A stretch of 64,000 nucleotides of DNA from Rheinheimera sp. SA_1 (GCF_001669775.1 NZ_LXWK01000011.1:496001-560000), one strand, 5' to 3'. Positions 9,177-18,658 are shown, counted from the stretch's first letter. Notes: generated by a model not told the origin, from the letters alone. Numbers and translations are program-made.

Positions 9177-10085
9177 TCATTTTGCCTTGCGGTCCCAGAG
9201 CGCAGTTCCGGCAAAAGCTTCTACCAGAAAGTCAATCATGACCCGTACTTTCACACTCAGATGACGTCGGCTTGGGTACATGGCCAGTACATCAATGTCC
9301 GGCAACTTGTAGTCCGGCAGTAAGGCCACCAAAGCGCCGGAGACTAAATCCGGGCCGATCAGAAAAGTCGGTTGCCAGATAATGCCGCAACCACTCAGCG
9401 CCATGGCTCTTGCGGTATCACCATTGTTGGTGTGTACCTTGCCTTTCACTTTCACCTGCTGAATTCTGCCGCTGCTGTCAGTAAAATTCCATTCGTCTCC
9501 CGAATAGGTATAAATGATACATTCATGCTCTTTTAAATCGTCCGGCATCAGTGGTGTGCCATGTCGCTGCAGATAAGCCGGAGAGGCACATAACACGTTA
9601 TGCGAACTGGCTAGCTTACGTGCAGCATGATTCACCGAACCAGCCCGTGAAATACGGATCACCAAATCGTAGCCTTCTTCCACGATGTCGACCACCCGGT
9701 CAACCAGCGAAATATCCAGCTCCAGCTCCGGGTAACGTCGGATAAATTCAGGCCACAATGGCGCCAGATGCAAAATACCAAAACTCAAAGGCGCATTGAT
9801 CCGCAATCGGCCCCGTGGTTGGATCGCAGCGGAAGAGACCAAAGCCTCAGTTTCTGCTACTTCCGCCAGTATCGACTTGCAGCGCTCAAATAAGGCCTCG
9901 CCACTTTCGGTCAGCGACAATTTACGAGAACTGCGGTTGAGCAACCTGCAGCCCAAATAAGCTTCCAGATCATTGATATAACGGGTCACATTGGCAGGTG
10001 AGGTATCCAGCAAATCAGCCGCTTTATTGAAGCTGCCCTTGCTCACCACGGTCATAAAAATTTCGTACGCTCTGAGTCTGTCCAT
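9177..10085 (-). CDS. LysR-family transcriptional regulator
   Basis: A 302-residue regulator. The N-terminal winged helix contains the recognition region SFNKAADLLDTSPANVTRYI, followed by the linker helix and a periplasmic-binding-like effector domain (from about residue 90). It belongs to the CrgA/DmlR-like group by its opening MDRLRAYEIFMTVV. The gene is divergent from the SDR at 10230, the classic LysR-target arrangement, with a palindromic site at 10112-10126 between them. The same site occurs upstream of the SDR at 8311, so the regulator may control both. Confidence 0.92.
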   Translation of the reverse strand: MDRLRAYEIFMTVVSKGSFNKAADLLDTSPANVTRYINDLEAYLGCRLLNRSSRKLSLTESGEALFERCKSILAEVAETEALVSSAAIQPRGRLRINAPLSFGILHLAPLWPEFIRRYPELELDISLVDRVVDIVEEGYDLVIRISRAGSVNHAARKLASSHNVLCASPAYLQRHGTPLMPDDLKEHECIIYTYSGDEWNFTDSSGRIQQVKVKGKVHTNNGDTARAMALSGCGIIWQPTFLIGPDLVSGALVALLPDYKLPDIDVLAMYPSRRHLSVKVRVMIDFLVEAFAGTALWDRKAK

Positions 10086-10111
10086 TCCAACTCCTTCGGC
10101 TCACAAATTCG

Positions 10112-10126
10112 TTCATAAAAGATGAA
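10112..10126. promoter_or_regulatory. Putative LysR operator between LysR 9177 and SDR 10230
   Basis: The interrupted palindrome TTCATAAAAGATGAA lies 26 bases upstream of the LysR start and about 100 bases upstream of the SDR start. It is the near copy of the 8116-8130 site. Confidence 0.55.
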
Positions 10127-10229
10127 TAATACCTTCATATTCGCGGCCTTCATCTACTAAAAGCAATTCAATATAGTTGATCCCAAGCAGGTCATGTGAC
10201 CTTGTTTCACTAAAATTGAGGAATTCATC

Positions 10230-10994
10230 ATGCAAAAATTAACCGGTAAAGTAGCGATTGTGACAGGTGCCAGTTCAGGGATTGGCCGGGCAACCGCTTT
10301 GTTGTTTGCCCGTGAAGGCGCAAAAGTTGTTGTTGGGGCGCGTCGTGAAAGCGAACTGGCAAGCTTAGTGGCAGAAATTAACGCAGAAGGCGGCGAAGCC
10401 ATTGCGCTGGCAGGCGATGTGATTGCTGAAGACTATGCTAAAGCTTTAGTCGACTTAGCGGTGAGTCAGTACGGCCGTTTGGATATTGCTTATAACAACG
10501 CCGGCACCTTGGGTGAAATGGGTGCTAGCACTGAAGTATCGGCTTTGGGATTTGCGCAAACACTGGAAACCAACCTGACCAGTGCCTTTTTAGGAGCTAA
10601 ACATCAGGTCCCGGAAATGCTGAAGCAAGGTGGCGGTTCAATCATTTTTACCTCTACCTTCGTCGGTTATAGCTTTGCCTTCCCCGGCGTTGCAGCTTAT
10701 GCCGCCAGCAAAGCAGGTTTAATCGGCTTAACTCAGGCGTTGGCAGCAGAGTTTGGTCCTCAAAACGTGCGGGTCAATGCAGTGTTACCCGGAGCCGTTG
10801 ATACGCCGATGTACCGCGGCATGAATGACAGTGCTGAATCACAGTCTTTTGTGACACAGTTGCATGCGCTAAAACGTGTTGCGACACCTGAAGAACTAGC
10901 GCGTTCAGTGCTCTATCTGGCCTCTGACGACTCGTCATTTGTGACAGGCACCGCCTCACTGGTTGATGGTGGCGCTTCAATCACCAGAACTTGA
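10230..10994 (+). CDS. Short-chain dehydrogenase/reductase (SDR)
   Basis: A 254-residue classical SDR with the cofactor loop TGASSGIG, NNAG (AYNNAGTLGEMG), catalytic Ser in FTSTFVGYS and YxxxK in AYAASKAGL, ending TGTASLVDGGASITRT. The residues GARRES after the second strand suggest NADP binding. GAGGAATTC precedes the ATG. It is divergent from the LysR regulator at 9177 and is probably its direct target. The substrate is not known; this group often reduces small ketones or aldehydes. Confidence 0.9.
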   Translation: MQKLTGKVAIVTGASSGIGRATALLFAREGAKVVVGARRESELASLVAEINAEGGEAIALAGDVIAEDYAKALVDLAVSQYGRLDIAYNNAGTLGEMGASTEVSALGFAQTLETNLTSAFLGAKHQVPEMLKQGGGSIIFTSTFVGYSFAFPGVAAYAASKAGLIGLTQALAAEFGPQNVRVNAVLPGAVDTPMYRGMNDSAESQSFVTQLHALKRVATPEELARSVLYLASDDSSFVTGTASLVDGGASITRT

Positions 10995-11147
10995 TCCGTA
11001 TTGCAGTTCCGCTTTCTATCCGGAATATGCAGCGCCCGACTTCAATCTAAGTCAGTACCAGAGTCTGAGTCATTGCCTGCAATGGCTCAGAATATTGTAT
11101 CATCTGCCTTTTAAGACGTTAGCTAACACTACCTGCGAGTCCTCTGA

Positions 11148-11906
11148 ATGTGGCTGAATCAACAGCAAATTACCGCCCCTGCTATCCGCACTTATCGCAC
11201 GGCTTTACTGCACTCGACACCCCATTATGTGGTGATTGATCAGTTATTTGATACCTCCAAACTGCTTGAAGTCAGTCGCGTTTTGCAGCAAGCAGATGGC
11301 TGGCAAACACAACACCATACCTACTCGGCTTTATATGTGGATCAGGCGAAGTGGCAGAAAACCCCGCAGGCGCAACGTTTTGTGCAGCGGGATGTCTGGC
11401 AACGTGCGGTGCCTGATGCTGATAATTCGATTGCTAAAAGCAGCACTGCTCATCTCTCCTCAGCCCAGCACTCCCCCGCCGCCCAGCCATTGGCTAATCC
11501 GGCGCAGGAGTTTTTGCAGTTTTTACGCGGGCCAGAATTTATGGCGTTGTTATCGCGGATTTTTAAGGTGCAAATCACCGATCTTAACGTGGCAAAACCT
11601 GAGGTTAATACCAATTATTTTCGCTTAGGAGCCCGTGATTTTGTCAATCAGCATGCCGATGACTCACCCGGTCGTGAAGTGTGTATGTTGTTGTATTTAA
11701 ATGAAGACTGGCAGAGCGATCAGGGCGGCGAACTGGTTTTTAGCGGCAAGGATGATAACCCGGTGCATATCGCGCCTTTTTTCAACCGTTGTGTGTTGTT
11801 TGACCCGTCGTCAGCGGGTTCTGAGCACTGGGTTAAAGCGCTGTCTGCTGAAACAAACACCCGGCACTATCGCTATAACGTCACTAGTTGGTATTGGTCG
11901 GAATGA
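11148..11906 (+). CDS. 2OG-Fe(II) oxygenase (prolyl-4-hydroxylase-like)
   Basis: A 252-residue dioxygenase. The iron-binding HxD is in FVNQHADDSPGREVCMLLYL, the distal His in SAGSEHWVKAL, and the 2-oxoglutarate-binding basic residue is probably the Arg of NTRHYRYNVTSWYW. This fits the cupin-like 2OG-Fe(II) oxygenase superfamily, whose members hydroxylate proteins or small molecules. A weak GAG lies ahead of the start, and no better start is seen. It is convergent with the binding-protein gene at 11936. The substrate is unknown. Confidence 0.82.
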   Translation: MWLNQQQITAPAIRTYRTALLHSTPHYVVIDQLFDTSKLLEVSRVLQQADGWQTQHHTYSALYVDQAKWQKTPQAQRFVQRDVWQRAVPDADNSIAKSSTAHLSSAQHSPAAQPLANPAQEFLQFLRGPEFMALLSRIFKVQITDLNVAKPEVNTNYFRLGARDFVNQHADDSPGREVCMLLYLNEDWQSDQGGELVFSGKDDNPVHIAPFFNRCVLFDPSSAGSEHWVKALSAETNTRHYRYNVTSWYWSE

Positions 11907-11935
11907 TGTTTGCCAGACGACAACGTTTTTGACCG

Positions 11936-12784
11936 TTATTTGCCAGACTTACAATTCGAAGCAACCGCTTCGTCTTTGAGTTGATGACTCTGCACACCCA
12001 GCCATTTTTGATAAATGGCCCTGGCGGTGCCATCTTGTTCCATCGAATCAAAAATGCGGTTCACCAGATGCCGTTTGGTAAACAGCGGTGATTTACGGGA
12101 AAATGCCACCGCCAGATGCGTGGTGTTCAGCACCAGCGTCTCATCGAATCTGTCCTGCATCTTGTTCTGCGCAATCAAATAGTTAATCGTCGACAATGAA
12201 CCGGCAACCGCATCAACATCCCGGCCTAAACCCGCCATCATCACGCCAGTGGTATAGTCCAGTACCATTTGTTTATTCATGGCGGTATCAACATCATACC
12301 GGGGGTCAATTTTCAGACCACGTGGGGTGCCAATACGGATGTTGTACAGATCGTCATAGCTACGGATGCGGAAATTTTTGCGGGCGCGCACGCCAAACGC
12401 CAACGGCACCAGACAAGTGCCACGCTCGGCATAACGTGCCCGGGCTTCTCCCCAGGCCATTAACGAAAAATCCGTTACGCCATTTTCCAGGTTTTGTTCA
12501 ACTCTGGCATAAGGCACCATGGTTCTTTCGGTTTTATAGCCGCTACGCCGCTCAAATTCATCCAGCAAATCGACCAGGATCCCCTCGGTCTGGGAGTCAT
12601 TGCCGCCGGCGACTAAGCGGGTCCAGGGATCAAACTGGATCATATTGGTCTTGAATGTCGCGCCGATGGCAGTCTGACAGCCTGGCGCTAAGGCCAACAA
12701 TACCCAAATCGCCATTACAGCCTTTTTGCCGCACAGCGCTGCCAGTGCCTTCAATCTGTACCCGAACAACGATGTCTGTTGCAT
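11936..12784 (-). CDS. Periplasmic solute-binding protein (family 3-like)
   Basis: A 282-residue secreted protein. The N-terminal signal region (MAIWVLLALAPGCQTAIGAT) precedes a type II periplasmic-binding fold, with the ligand-site region FDPWTRLVAGGNDSQTEGI, LLDEFERRSGYKT and GVTDFSLMAWGEARARYAER. No permease or ATPase gene is adjacent, so it may act as a sensor or as an orphan binding protein rather than a transporter subunit. A second binding protein lies divergently at 12994. Confidence 0.78.
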   Translation of the reverse strand: MQQTSLFGYRLKALAALCGKKAVMAIWVLLALAPGCQTAIGATFKTNMIQFDPWTRLVAGGNDSQTEGILVDLLDEFERRSGYKTERTMVPYARVEQNLENGVTDFSLMAWGEARARYAERGTCLVPLAFGVRARKNFRIRSYDDLYNIRIGTPRGLKIDPRYDVDTAMNKQMVLDYTTGVMMAGLGRDVDAVAGSLSTINYLIAQNKMQDRFDETLVLNTTHLAVAFSRKSPLFTKRHLVNRIFDSMEQDGTARAIYQKWLGVQSHQLKDEAVASNCKSGK

Positions 12785-12993
12785 GAATTCTCAACTATGA
12801 AATGACGGCCTGGAATTTCGGTGAACATCACCACACTGCGACAAGTTTGAATATAGATCACTCGCTGAACATTCGGTGTTTTACCTGTCATCCCTGATGT
12901 TGCGGCTTCGCTGCTGCCTGCACCCGCTGGCTACAGGGCGCAGCGTCAGCCTGACCATGGAGTACTGTTCCAAACTGGTGCATACTGAACCCC

Positions 12994-13953
12994 ATGTCAC
13001 CCTATTTTTCCGGCGATATGCTGATCCCAATGATCTGTTTGTTCCAACTGCGGCAATCCAGCCGATCCCATGGCAGACTGCCGGGTTTACTCATTAGCAT
13101 ACTACTTGCTTTGCTGCCGGGCGTTGTGATGGTGCCAGCCGCAGCAGCAGATCAACCAGCTACAGCAGTAACAACTGTGTACTACCCCGGTGCAACACGC
13201 CATGAATACTACATCGACTTACTGCAACTGGCATTGAGTTACCCCTGCCAGCAGCGATTTGAACTCAAAGCTTCCAATCTTGATTTACCGAAAAAACGCG
13301 CATTTGATTTGATGAATGCCGGTCAGGGCATTGATGTGATGTTTGGCAGTGCCAGTATCGAACGTGTTGCCGAATATCGGGCGGTGCCGTTTCCGCTGAT
13401 GCGTGGCTTAATGGGGCTGCGGGTGGCGCTGGTCAGCAAAGACGGCCTGGATACCCTGAAGCATGTCCACACTCAGGCAGCTTTAGCCAGGCTGCGAGTT
13501 GGCCAGTTTGCGACCTGGAGCGACACCGAAATTTTGCGGGCGAATCAGTTTAATTTAGAAGCTGGTAGCGACCTTGACGGACTGTATCAGATGCTGGCAA
13601 AAGGCCGTATCGACTACTTCCCGCGTTCGGTGCTGGAAGTGCAGCACGACCAGCAACAATACCAACACCTGCAGTTACAGATCGACCCGCATATCCTGCT
13701 GTACTACCCCACTGCCGTGTACTTTTATGTGGCTAAGGACAACAAAGCACTGGCCGACACTTTGCTCTGCGGCCTGGAACAAGCACAACAGGATGGCAAG
13801 TTAAATAAGCTGTTTAATCAATACTATGGCGGTTTATTGCAACAATTGCAGATTGATAAGCGCCGGGTGTTTACCCTACACAATCCACTTTTGCCGGACG
13901 ACGTACCACTGCAACGGCCAGAACTCTGGTATCCGCTGTCGCAACCAAAATAA
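12994..13953 (+). CDS. Periplasmic solute-binding protein (family 3-like)
   Basis: A 319-residue secreted protein; a hydrophobic signal (LLISILLALLPGVVMVPAAA) lies near residues 29-50. In-frame ATGs at 12994, 13018 and 13030 all lack a good ribosome-binding site, so the exact start is uncertain. The mature part resembles bacterial extracellular solute-binding proteins (YYPGATRHEYYIDLLQLAL; LRVGQFATWSDTEILRANQF; KGRIDYFPRSVLEVQHD). It is divergent from the binding protein at 11936, and no transporter subunits are nearby. The ligand is unknown. Confidence 0.75.
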   Translation: MSPYFSGDMLIPMICLFQLRQSSRSHGRLPGLLISILLALLPGVVMVPAAAADQPATAVTTVYYPGATRHEYYIDLLQLALSYPCQQRFELKASNLDLPKKRAFDLMNAGQGIDVMFGSASIERVAEYRAVPFPLMRGLMGLRVALVSKDGLDTLKHVHTQAALARLRVGQFATWSDTEILRANQFNLEAGSDLDGLYQMLAKGRIDYFPRSVLEVQHDQQQYQHLQLQIDPHILLYYPTAVYFYVAKDNKALADTLLCGLEQAQQDGKLNKLFNQYYGGLLQQLQIDKRRVFTLHNPLLPDDVPLQRPELWYPLSQPK

Positions 13954-14121
13954 CAACCGATACCCGGTTTTTCATTGGATGCGCGCTGCTTCCAGCCGCT
14001 GTTTTTCGACATATTCTGCTGCTTGGCCCGCGGCTACAGGCAAAAATTGACGGTCTGATCCAATCACAATTGCCGGTACAAATACCAAAAATAGTCCCTT
14101 TGGTGAAGCGACACAGTCAAA

Positions 14122-15033
14122 TCAGTGTTGTAGCCTCGCCAGTAAAAAATCGACAAACACCCGCAGCCGTAATGGCATATGCCGCAGGTGCGGGTACAGC
14201 AGATAAACCGGGCGAGAGGTGCCGCTGTGCTGGGGTAATAACTCCAGCAGTTCGCCGCGCGCTATGGCTTCGGCAAAGATAAACCGGTAAGTCTGCGCCA
14301 GTCCGGCACCTTGTTTGGCGAGGGTCACAACCCCCATCAGATCATCGCTGCAGCTGTAACTACCACTGGTTTGAACCTCAACTTGCTGGCCATTTTGCAT
14401 AAATAACCAGTGAATAGCGCGACCGGTGCTGGGCAATTCAAATTGCAGGCAGTCGTGCTGTTGCAGTGACGCTAAGCTGTCCGGTGCACCAGCGCGCTGC
14501 AAATACGACGGCGCCGCCACTAGTGTTAAAGCGGCGTCTTCCAGTTTACGGGCAATGAGGTTGGAATCTTTGGGGTCACGCATCCGGATCGCGAGGTCGA
14601 TATTATCGGCAGCAAAATCAATATTGCTATTACCCAGATGCAGATGAAACTGCACCGCCGGATATAACCGCCGGAACTCGGGTAATAACGGCAGCAACCG
14701 AAAGTGGGCATAAGGCGTTGGAGCACTGATCCGCAGCAATCCAGCAGGCGCCAACTGCTCGCCACTGACTTCCCGCTCGGCATCCATCAGCCGCTGCAGC
14801 GCGTCACGGCATTGCTGATAATAACGCTGGCCGTGGTCGGTCAGCCGGATCTGGCGGGTTGTCCGCACAAACAGTCTGACCCCCAGCCGGTCTTCCAGCC
14901 GCGAAATCGACCGGCTGACAGCGGCTGGGGTAATGCCGGCATTGTGTGCGGTCTGGGTAAAACTGCCGGATTCAACCGCCAGACAAAACAGCTCAATACC
15001 GCTGTATTGTTTATCGTCGAAGATACGTTTCAT
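14122..15033 (-). CDS. LysR-family transcriptional regulator
   Basis: A 303-residue LysR protein. The helix-turn-helix is SFTQTAHNAGITPAAVSRSI near residues 21-40, followed by RLEDRLGVRLFVRTTRQIRL and a substrate-binding domain. It is divergent from the SDR at 15198 over 164 bases and so probably regulates the SDR and tautomerase genes. No palindrome like the one at 10112 was found in this intergenic region, so it likely recognises a different site. Confidence 0.92.
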   Translation of the reverse strand: MKRIFDDKQYSGIELFCLAVESGSFTQTAHNAGITPAAVSRSISRLEDRLGVRLFVRTTRQIRLTDHGQRYYQQCRDALQRLMDAEREVSGEQLAPAGLLRISAPTPYAHFRLLPLLPEFRRLYPAVQFHLHLGNSNIDFAADNIDLAIRMRDPKDSNLIARKLEDAALTLVAAPSYLQRAGAPDSLASLQQHDCLQFELPSTGRAIHWLFMQNGQQVEVQTSGSYSCSDDLMGVVTLAKQGAGLAQTYRFIFAEAIARGELLELLPQHSGTSRPVYLLYPHLRHMPLRLRVFVDFLLARLQH

Positions 15034-15197
15034 CGCTGCTCCTCAGTACCTCTAAGTACTGCACAGTGCCAAGATTAATTACATTATGTATCAAGTGAAT
15101 CAATATTTACGATATTTATCGCACTCAAACGCAAGAGTAAAGTGCTCCCACTGACCCCGCTTTTGGGTGTCACTTAAAGAGCTTTGAGGAGCAAATG

Positions 15198-15941
15198 ATG
15201 AGTAACAGCAAAAAAACAGTCATCGTCACCGGCGCGTCCAGCGGTATTGGTTTTGCCATCGCCGCGGCGTATTTGCAACGTGGTGACAATGTCGTTGGTA
15301 ACGCCCGTACCCTGGAACGCTTGCAGCAGGCGGCCTTTAAACTGGGTAACCCAGACAACTTTTTAGCGGTGGCCGGTGATATCGCCTTGCCTGAAACCGC
15401 CGCAGCGTTATTTATGCAGGCCATCGAAAAGTTCGGCCAGGTTGATGTGCTGATTAACAATGCCGGTGCGTTTATCGCCAAACCGGTCAGCGACTACACA
15501 ACCGCCGATCTGGCTACGTTGGTTGCGACCAACCTGCAGGGTTTTTTCTACCCGGTGCAGCAGGCAGCCAGCCATATGCAAAGCATTGGCGGCGGGCATA
15601 TCGTGAATATCACCGCTAATATCGGTCTGCAGCCAACGGCCAAACTACCGGCCACCTTACCGGTGCTGATTAAAGGTGGCATTAACGCCGCCACCCGCCA
15701 TCTGGCAGTCGAGCTGGCGCCGGTCAATGTGCGGGTCAATGCGGTGGCGCCTGGCATTATCGAAACGCCGTTACACGGTAGTTTTGCCGATTCCAAAGCC
15801 TTTTTGAATCAGCTGTCGCCAAGTGGCAAAACCGGTTCAGTCGAGGACATTGTCGCTGCGGTGTTGTACCTGACTGACTCTGCATATGTCAGCGGCACTA
15901 TTATGGCGGTTGATGGCGGTGCTGCTGCCGGTACCTGGTAG
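15198..15941 (+). CDS. SDR-family protein lacking the catalytic tyrosine
   Basis: A 247-residue Rossmann protein with the cofactor loop TGASSGIG and NNAG (LINNAGAFIAK). At the usual YxxxK position the sequence is LPATLPVLIKGGINAATRH: the Lys is kept but the Tyr is replaced by Pro, and the usual catalytic Ser region reads VNITANIGLQ. The C-terminus SGTIMAVDGGAAAGTW is normal. The second of two adjacent ATGs is chosen because it lies a better distance (six bases) from GAGGAG. A related SDR subgroup with LTKGG-type motifs is known to lack the Tyr. It is followed by a tautomerase gene and is divergent from a LysR gene. Confidence 0.85.
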   Translation: MSNSKKTVIVTGASSGIGFAIAAAYLQRGDNVVGNARTLERLQQAAFKLGNPDNFLAVAGDIALPETAAALFMQAIEKFGQVDVLINNAGAFIAKPVSDYTTADLATLVATNLQGFFYPVQQAASHMQSIGGGHIVNITANIGLQPTAKLPATLPVLIKGGINAATRHLAVELAPVNVRVNAVAPGIIETPLHGSFADSKAFLNQLSPSGKTGSVEDIVAAVLYLTDSAYVSGTIMAVDGGAAAGTW

Positions 15942-15991
15942 TCGTTCATAAGCAGATTCACCAACAAGTTCACAAACAGAGGAATAGAACC

Positions 15992-16213
15992 ATGCCATAC
16001 GTCAATATCCGGGTGACCGATGAAGGGGTCACCACCGAGCAAAAACTGCAATTGATCGAGGGTGTTACTGAGTTGCTAAGCAAGGTATTGCACAAAGACC
16101 CTGCCACCACTTTTGTCATTATCGATGAAGTGAACACCGACAACTGGGGTCTCAACGGCGAAAATGTTACTAGTCGCAGGCGCAGGGAAGCGGCGGGCAA
16201 AGCTGTTATATAA
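15992..16213 (+). CDS. 4-oxalocrotonate tautomerase-family protein
   Basis: A 73-residue tautomerase. Processing of the initiator Met exposes the catalytic Pro (MPYVNIRVTDEGVTTEQKLQ). The family helix ELLSKVLHKDPATTFVIIDE and the C-terminal NTDNWGLNGENV fit 4-OT homologues, which form hexamers and interconvert enol and keto acids. It lies 50 bases after the SDR on the same strand and is probably co-transcribed with it. AGAGGAA precedes the start. Confidence 0.9.
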   Translation: MPYVNIRVTDEGVTTEQKLQLIEGVTELLSKVLHKDPATTFVIIDEVNTDNWGLNGENVTSRRRREAAGKAVI

Positions 16214-16246
16214 GCTGTTACCTAAGAGGAAATGATGCTGAGCATA

Positions 16247-16289
16247 CGCCGCTTTTGACAGGAAAACATCTGCCAAAGCGGCGCTTATT
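16247..16289 (+). terminator. Hairpin with T-rich tail after the tautomerase gene
   Basis: CGCCGCTTT (16247-16255) pairs with AAAGCGGCG (16275-16283), and the stem continues inward with one mismatch. It is followed by CTTATTTT. It probably separates the SDR-tautomerase unit from the two-component genes. Confidence 0.6.
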
Positions 16290-16432
16290 TTGCTGGATCG
16301 ACGCAAAAAGCAGCGAGGCTTTTAAAGCGCTACTGTTCAGGAAAGCTGTTTCGGATCATACTCCTGTTTACAATACCGGGTATCGCATTGCCAGCGACAA
16401 CGCCAGCAGCAAGCGCCAATCTGAGGATGGTC

Positions 16433-17173
16433 ATGGAACATATCGAACACATTCTGATCGTGGATGACGACCGGGAAATCCGCGAACTGGTTGGCAACTA
16501 CCTGAGTAAAAATGGCATGCGGATCAGTCTGGCCGCCGATGGCCGGCAAATGCGCACCTTTCTGGAAGCCAATGCGGTCGATTTAATTGTGCTCGACATT
16601 ATGATGCCGGGCGATGACGGCCTGCGGTTGTGCCGTGAACTTCGGGTCGGCAAACACAAAGCCATCCCCGTAGTGTTGCTGACCGCGCGCAGTGACGAAA
16701 CCGACCGCATTATCGGCCTGGAAATGGGCGCCGACGACTACCTGACCAAACCTTTTTCTGCCCGTGAATTGCTGGCGCGGATCAATGCGGTGCTCAGACG
16801 AACCCGGATGTTACCGCCAAATCTGCAAATCACTGAAAGTAACCGGCTGATAGCCTTTGGCGAGTGGCGGCTGGACACCAGCGCGCGGCATTTACTCGAT
16901 ACCGCGGGCACTGTGGTGTCGCTGAGCGGCGCCGAATATCGGTTATTACGGGTATTTTTGGATCATCCACAACGGGTCCTGAGCCGCGAACAATTACTGA
17001 ACCTGACACAGGGTCGCGAAGCCGACATTTTCGACCGCTCGATTGACTTGCTGGTCAGTCGTTTGCGGCAGCGCTTGCGGGATGATGCGCGGGAAGCAGC
17101 TTGTATTAAAACGGTACGTAATGAAGGTTATGTCTTTACCCTACCGTTGCAGCTGCTCGAGCCGGGAACCTGA
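16433..17173 (+). CDS. OmpR-family response regulator
   Basis: A 246-residue regulator. The receiver has the acidic cluster in LIVDDDREI, phospho-acceptor Asp in LIVLDIMMPGDDG, VLLTARSDE and YLTKPFSARELLARI. The C-terminal winged helix ends with RLRDDAREAACIKTVRNEGYVF. The start at 16433 (MEHIEHIL) is preferred to the upstream ATG at 16388 because GAGGA sits five bases before it. Its TGA overlaps the ATG of the kinase gene by one base. It is related to OmpR/RstA-type regulators. The downstream membrane genes (18659, 19291) are candidate targets by position only. Confidence 0.92.
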   Translation: MEHIEHILIVDDDREIRELVGNYLSKNGMRISLAADGRQMRTFLEANAVDLIVLDIMMPGDDGLRLCRELRVGKHKAIPVVLLTARSDETDRIIGLEMGADDYLTKPFSARELLARINAVLRRTRMLPPNLQITESNRLIAFGEWRLDTSARHLLDTAGTVVSLSGAEYRLLRVFLDHPQRVLSREQLLNLTQGREADIFDRSIDLLVSRLRQRLRDDAREAACIKTVRNEGYVFTLPLQLLEPGT

Positions 17174-18510
17174 TGATGCCACTGCGTCTACCGCAAAGTC
17201 TGGCCGCCCGGCTGGCACTGATTCTATTTATCGGTCTGGTGCTGGCGTATGGCTTATCGTTCAGCTCGCAGTTTTACGAGCGCTACCATACCGGCCGCAA
17301 TGTGATGCTGACGAACTTATCGACCGATGTCAGTACAGCGGTCGCTTTGCTGGACCGGTTACCGGCCAATGAACGGGCCGAATGGCTACCGCTGCTGGAG
17401 CGGCGTAACTACCGCTATCGGCTGCAACCAAAACCGCTCGGCGAGCCAATGAATATACAACAAGCGCCACTGGCCGCCCATACCATTGCACAGGCGGTGA
17501 ACCCGCGTTTTCAGCCACAGTTTTTTAATGTGCCGGGGCCGATGCCGCATTTTCAGGTGCAGCTGAGGTTAACAGACGGCAACTCGCTGATCCTGGATGT
17601 GACACCGGGTGGCATCCCAATTGCCCAGTGGTTGCCGGTGGTGTTGATCCTGCAGCTGTTGGTGTTACTGGGGTGTACCTGGCTGGCGGTGCATATGGCA
17701 ATCCGGCCACTGACCCGGCTGGCGCAGGCGGTTGATCAACTCGATCCCGATACGCCAAGCCCGGATCTGGTGGAACAAGGCCCCAGTGAAGTGGTGTATG
17801 CGGCACGGGCGTTTAATACCTTGCAAGGCCGGATAGCGGCTTTTCTGAAAGAGCGGATGCAACTGCTGGCGGCAATTTCGCACGATTTACAAACCCCCAT
17901 CACCCGGATGAAACTGCGGGTGGAGCAAATGCATGGCTCGCAGGAAAAAGACAAGTTATGGGGTGATTTAAGCGAAATGCAACATCTGGTGCGTGAAGGG
18001 GTGGCGTACGCCCGCAGCATGGACAGTGCGGCGGAGCCGGAATGCCGGATTGATCTGGATGCGTTTCTCGACAGTTTAGTCTGTGATTATCAGGACAGCG
18101 GCCAGCCGGTCAGGCTCATCGGCGCAGCGGACGGCAGCTTAGACAAAAGTACAGGCGGCAGCGGCACCATCATCAATACCCGGCCGCATGCGCTGCGCCG
18201 GGTACTGACCAATCTACTTGATAACGCAATAAAATTTGGCGGCAGTGCCGAGTTGCATGTGCAAAGTAGTGCCTCTGGTATCCTGCTGCAAGTGCTGGAT
18301 AACGGCCCCGGCATCCCTGAAGCGGAGCTGGCGCAAGTGCTGCAACCCTTTTATCGGGTAGAAAGTTCCCGCAACCGCGATACCGGGGGTACGGGTTTAG
18401 GGCTGGCAATCGCGCAACAACTCAGTCAGGCACTTGGCGGACGACTGACGTTACAAAACCGTCCCAGCGGCGGGCTTTGTGTCACGGTCGAGTTGCCGCC
18501 ACCGTTGTGA
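17173..18510 (+). CDS. EnvZ-like sensor histidine kinase
   Basis: A 445-residue kinase with TM1 near residues 12-32, a periplasmic loop of about 120 residues and TM2 near 155-178. A HAMP domain (AIRPLTRLAQAVDQLD) follows. The H-box AAISHDLQTPITRMKLRVEQ carries the phospho-His. The ATPase has an N-box NLLDNAIKFGG, G1 VLDNGPGIP and G2 GGTGLGLAIAQQL. It is coupled to the regulator gene through a TGATG overlap. The stimulus is unknown. Confidence 0.92.
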   Translation: MMPLRLPQSLAARLALILFIGLVLAYGLSFSSQFYERYHTGRNVMLTNLSTDVSTAVALLDRLPANERAEWLPLLERRNYRYRLQPKPLGEPMNIQQAPLAAHTIAQAVNPRFQPQFFNVPGPMPHFQVQLRLTDGNSLILDVTPGGIPIAQWLPVVLILQLLVLLGCTWLAVHMAIRPLTRLAQAVDQLDPDTPSPDLVEQGPSEVVYAARAFNTLQGRIAAFLKERMQLLAAISHDLQTPITRMKLRVEQMHGSQEKDKLWGDLSEMQHLVREGVAYARSMDSAAEPECRIDLDAFLDSLVCDYQDSGQPVRLIGAADGSLDKSTGGSGTIINTRPHALRRVLTNLLDNAIKFGGSAELHVQSSASGILLQVLDNGPGIPEAELAQVLQPFYRVESSRNRDTGGTGLGLAIAQQLSQALGGRLTLQNRPSGGLCVTVELPPPL

Positions 18511-18658
18511 AGTTTCGGTTTTAATACTTTGTGGTTTTGCTACATAGAGATACAAAAGGCCAGTTCACCGACACACGCAGGATACAGCGCCACCACAGAA
18601 TGGACAGCGAAGCAGCGATGGCACCCGCCCGTCGCGCTAAACCTGAAGGATCCTGTCC

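Noticed and set aside
9069-9323. Plus-strand frame after SDR 8311
   Set aside because: It overlaps a terminator and the antisense of the LysR gene; a shadow frame.
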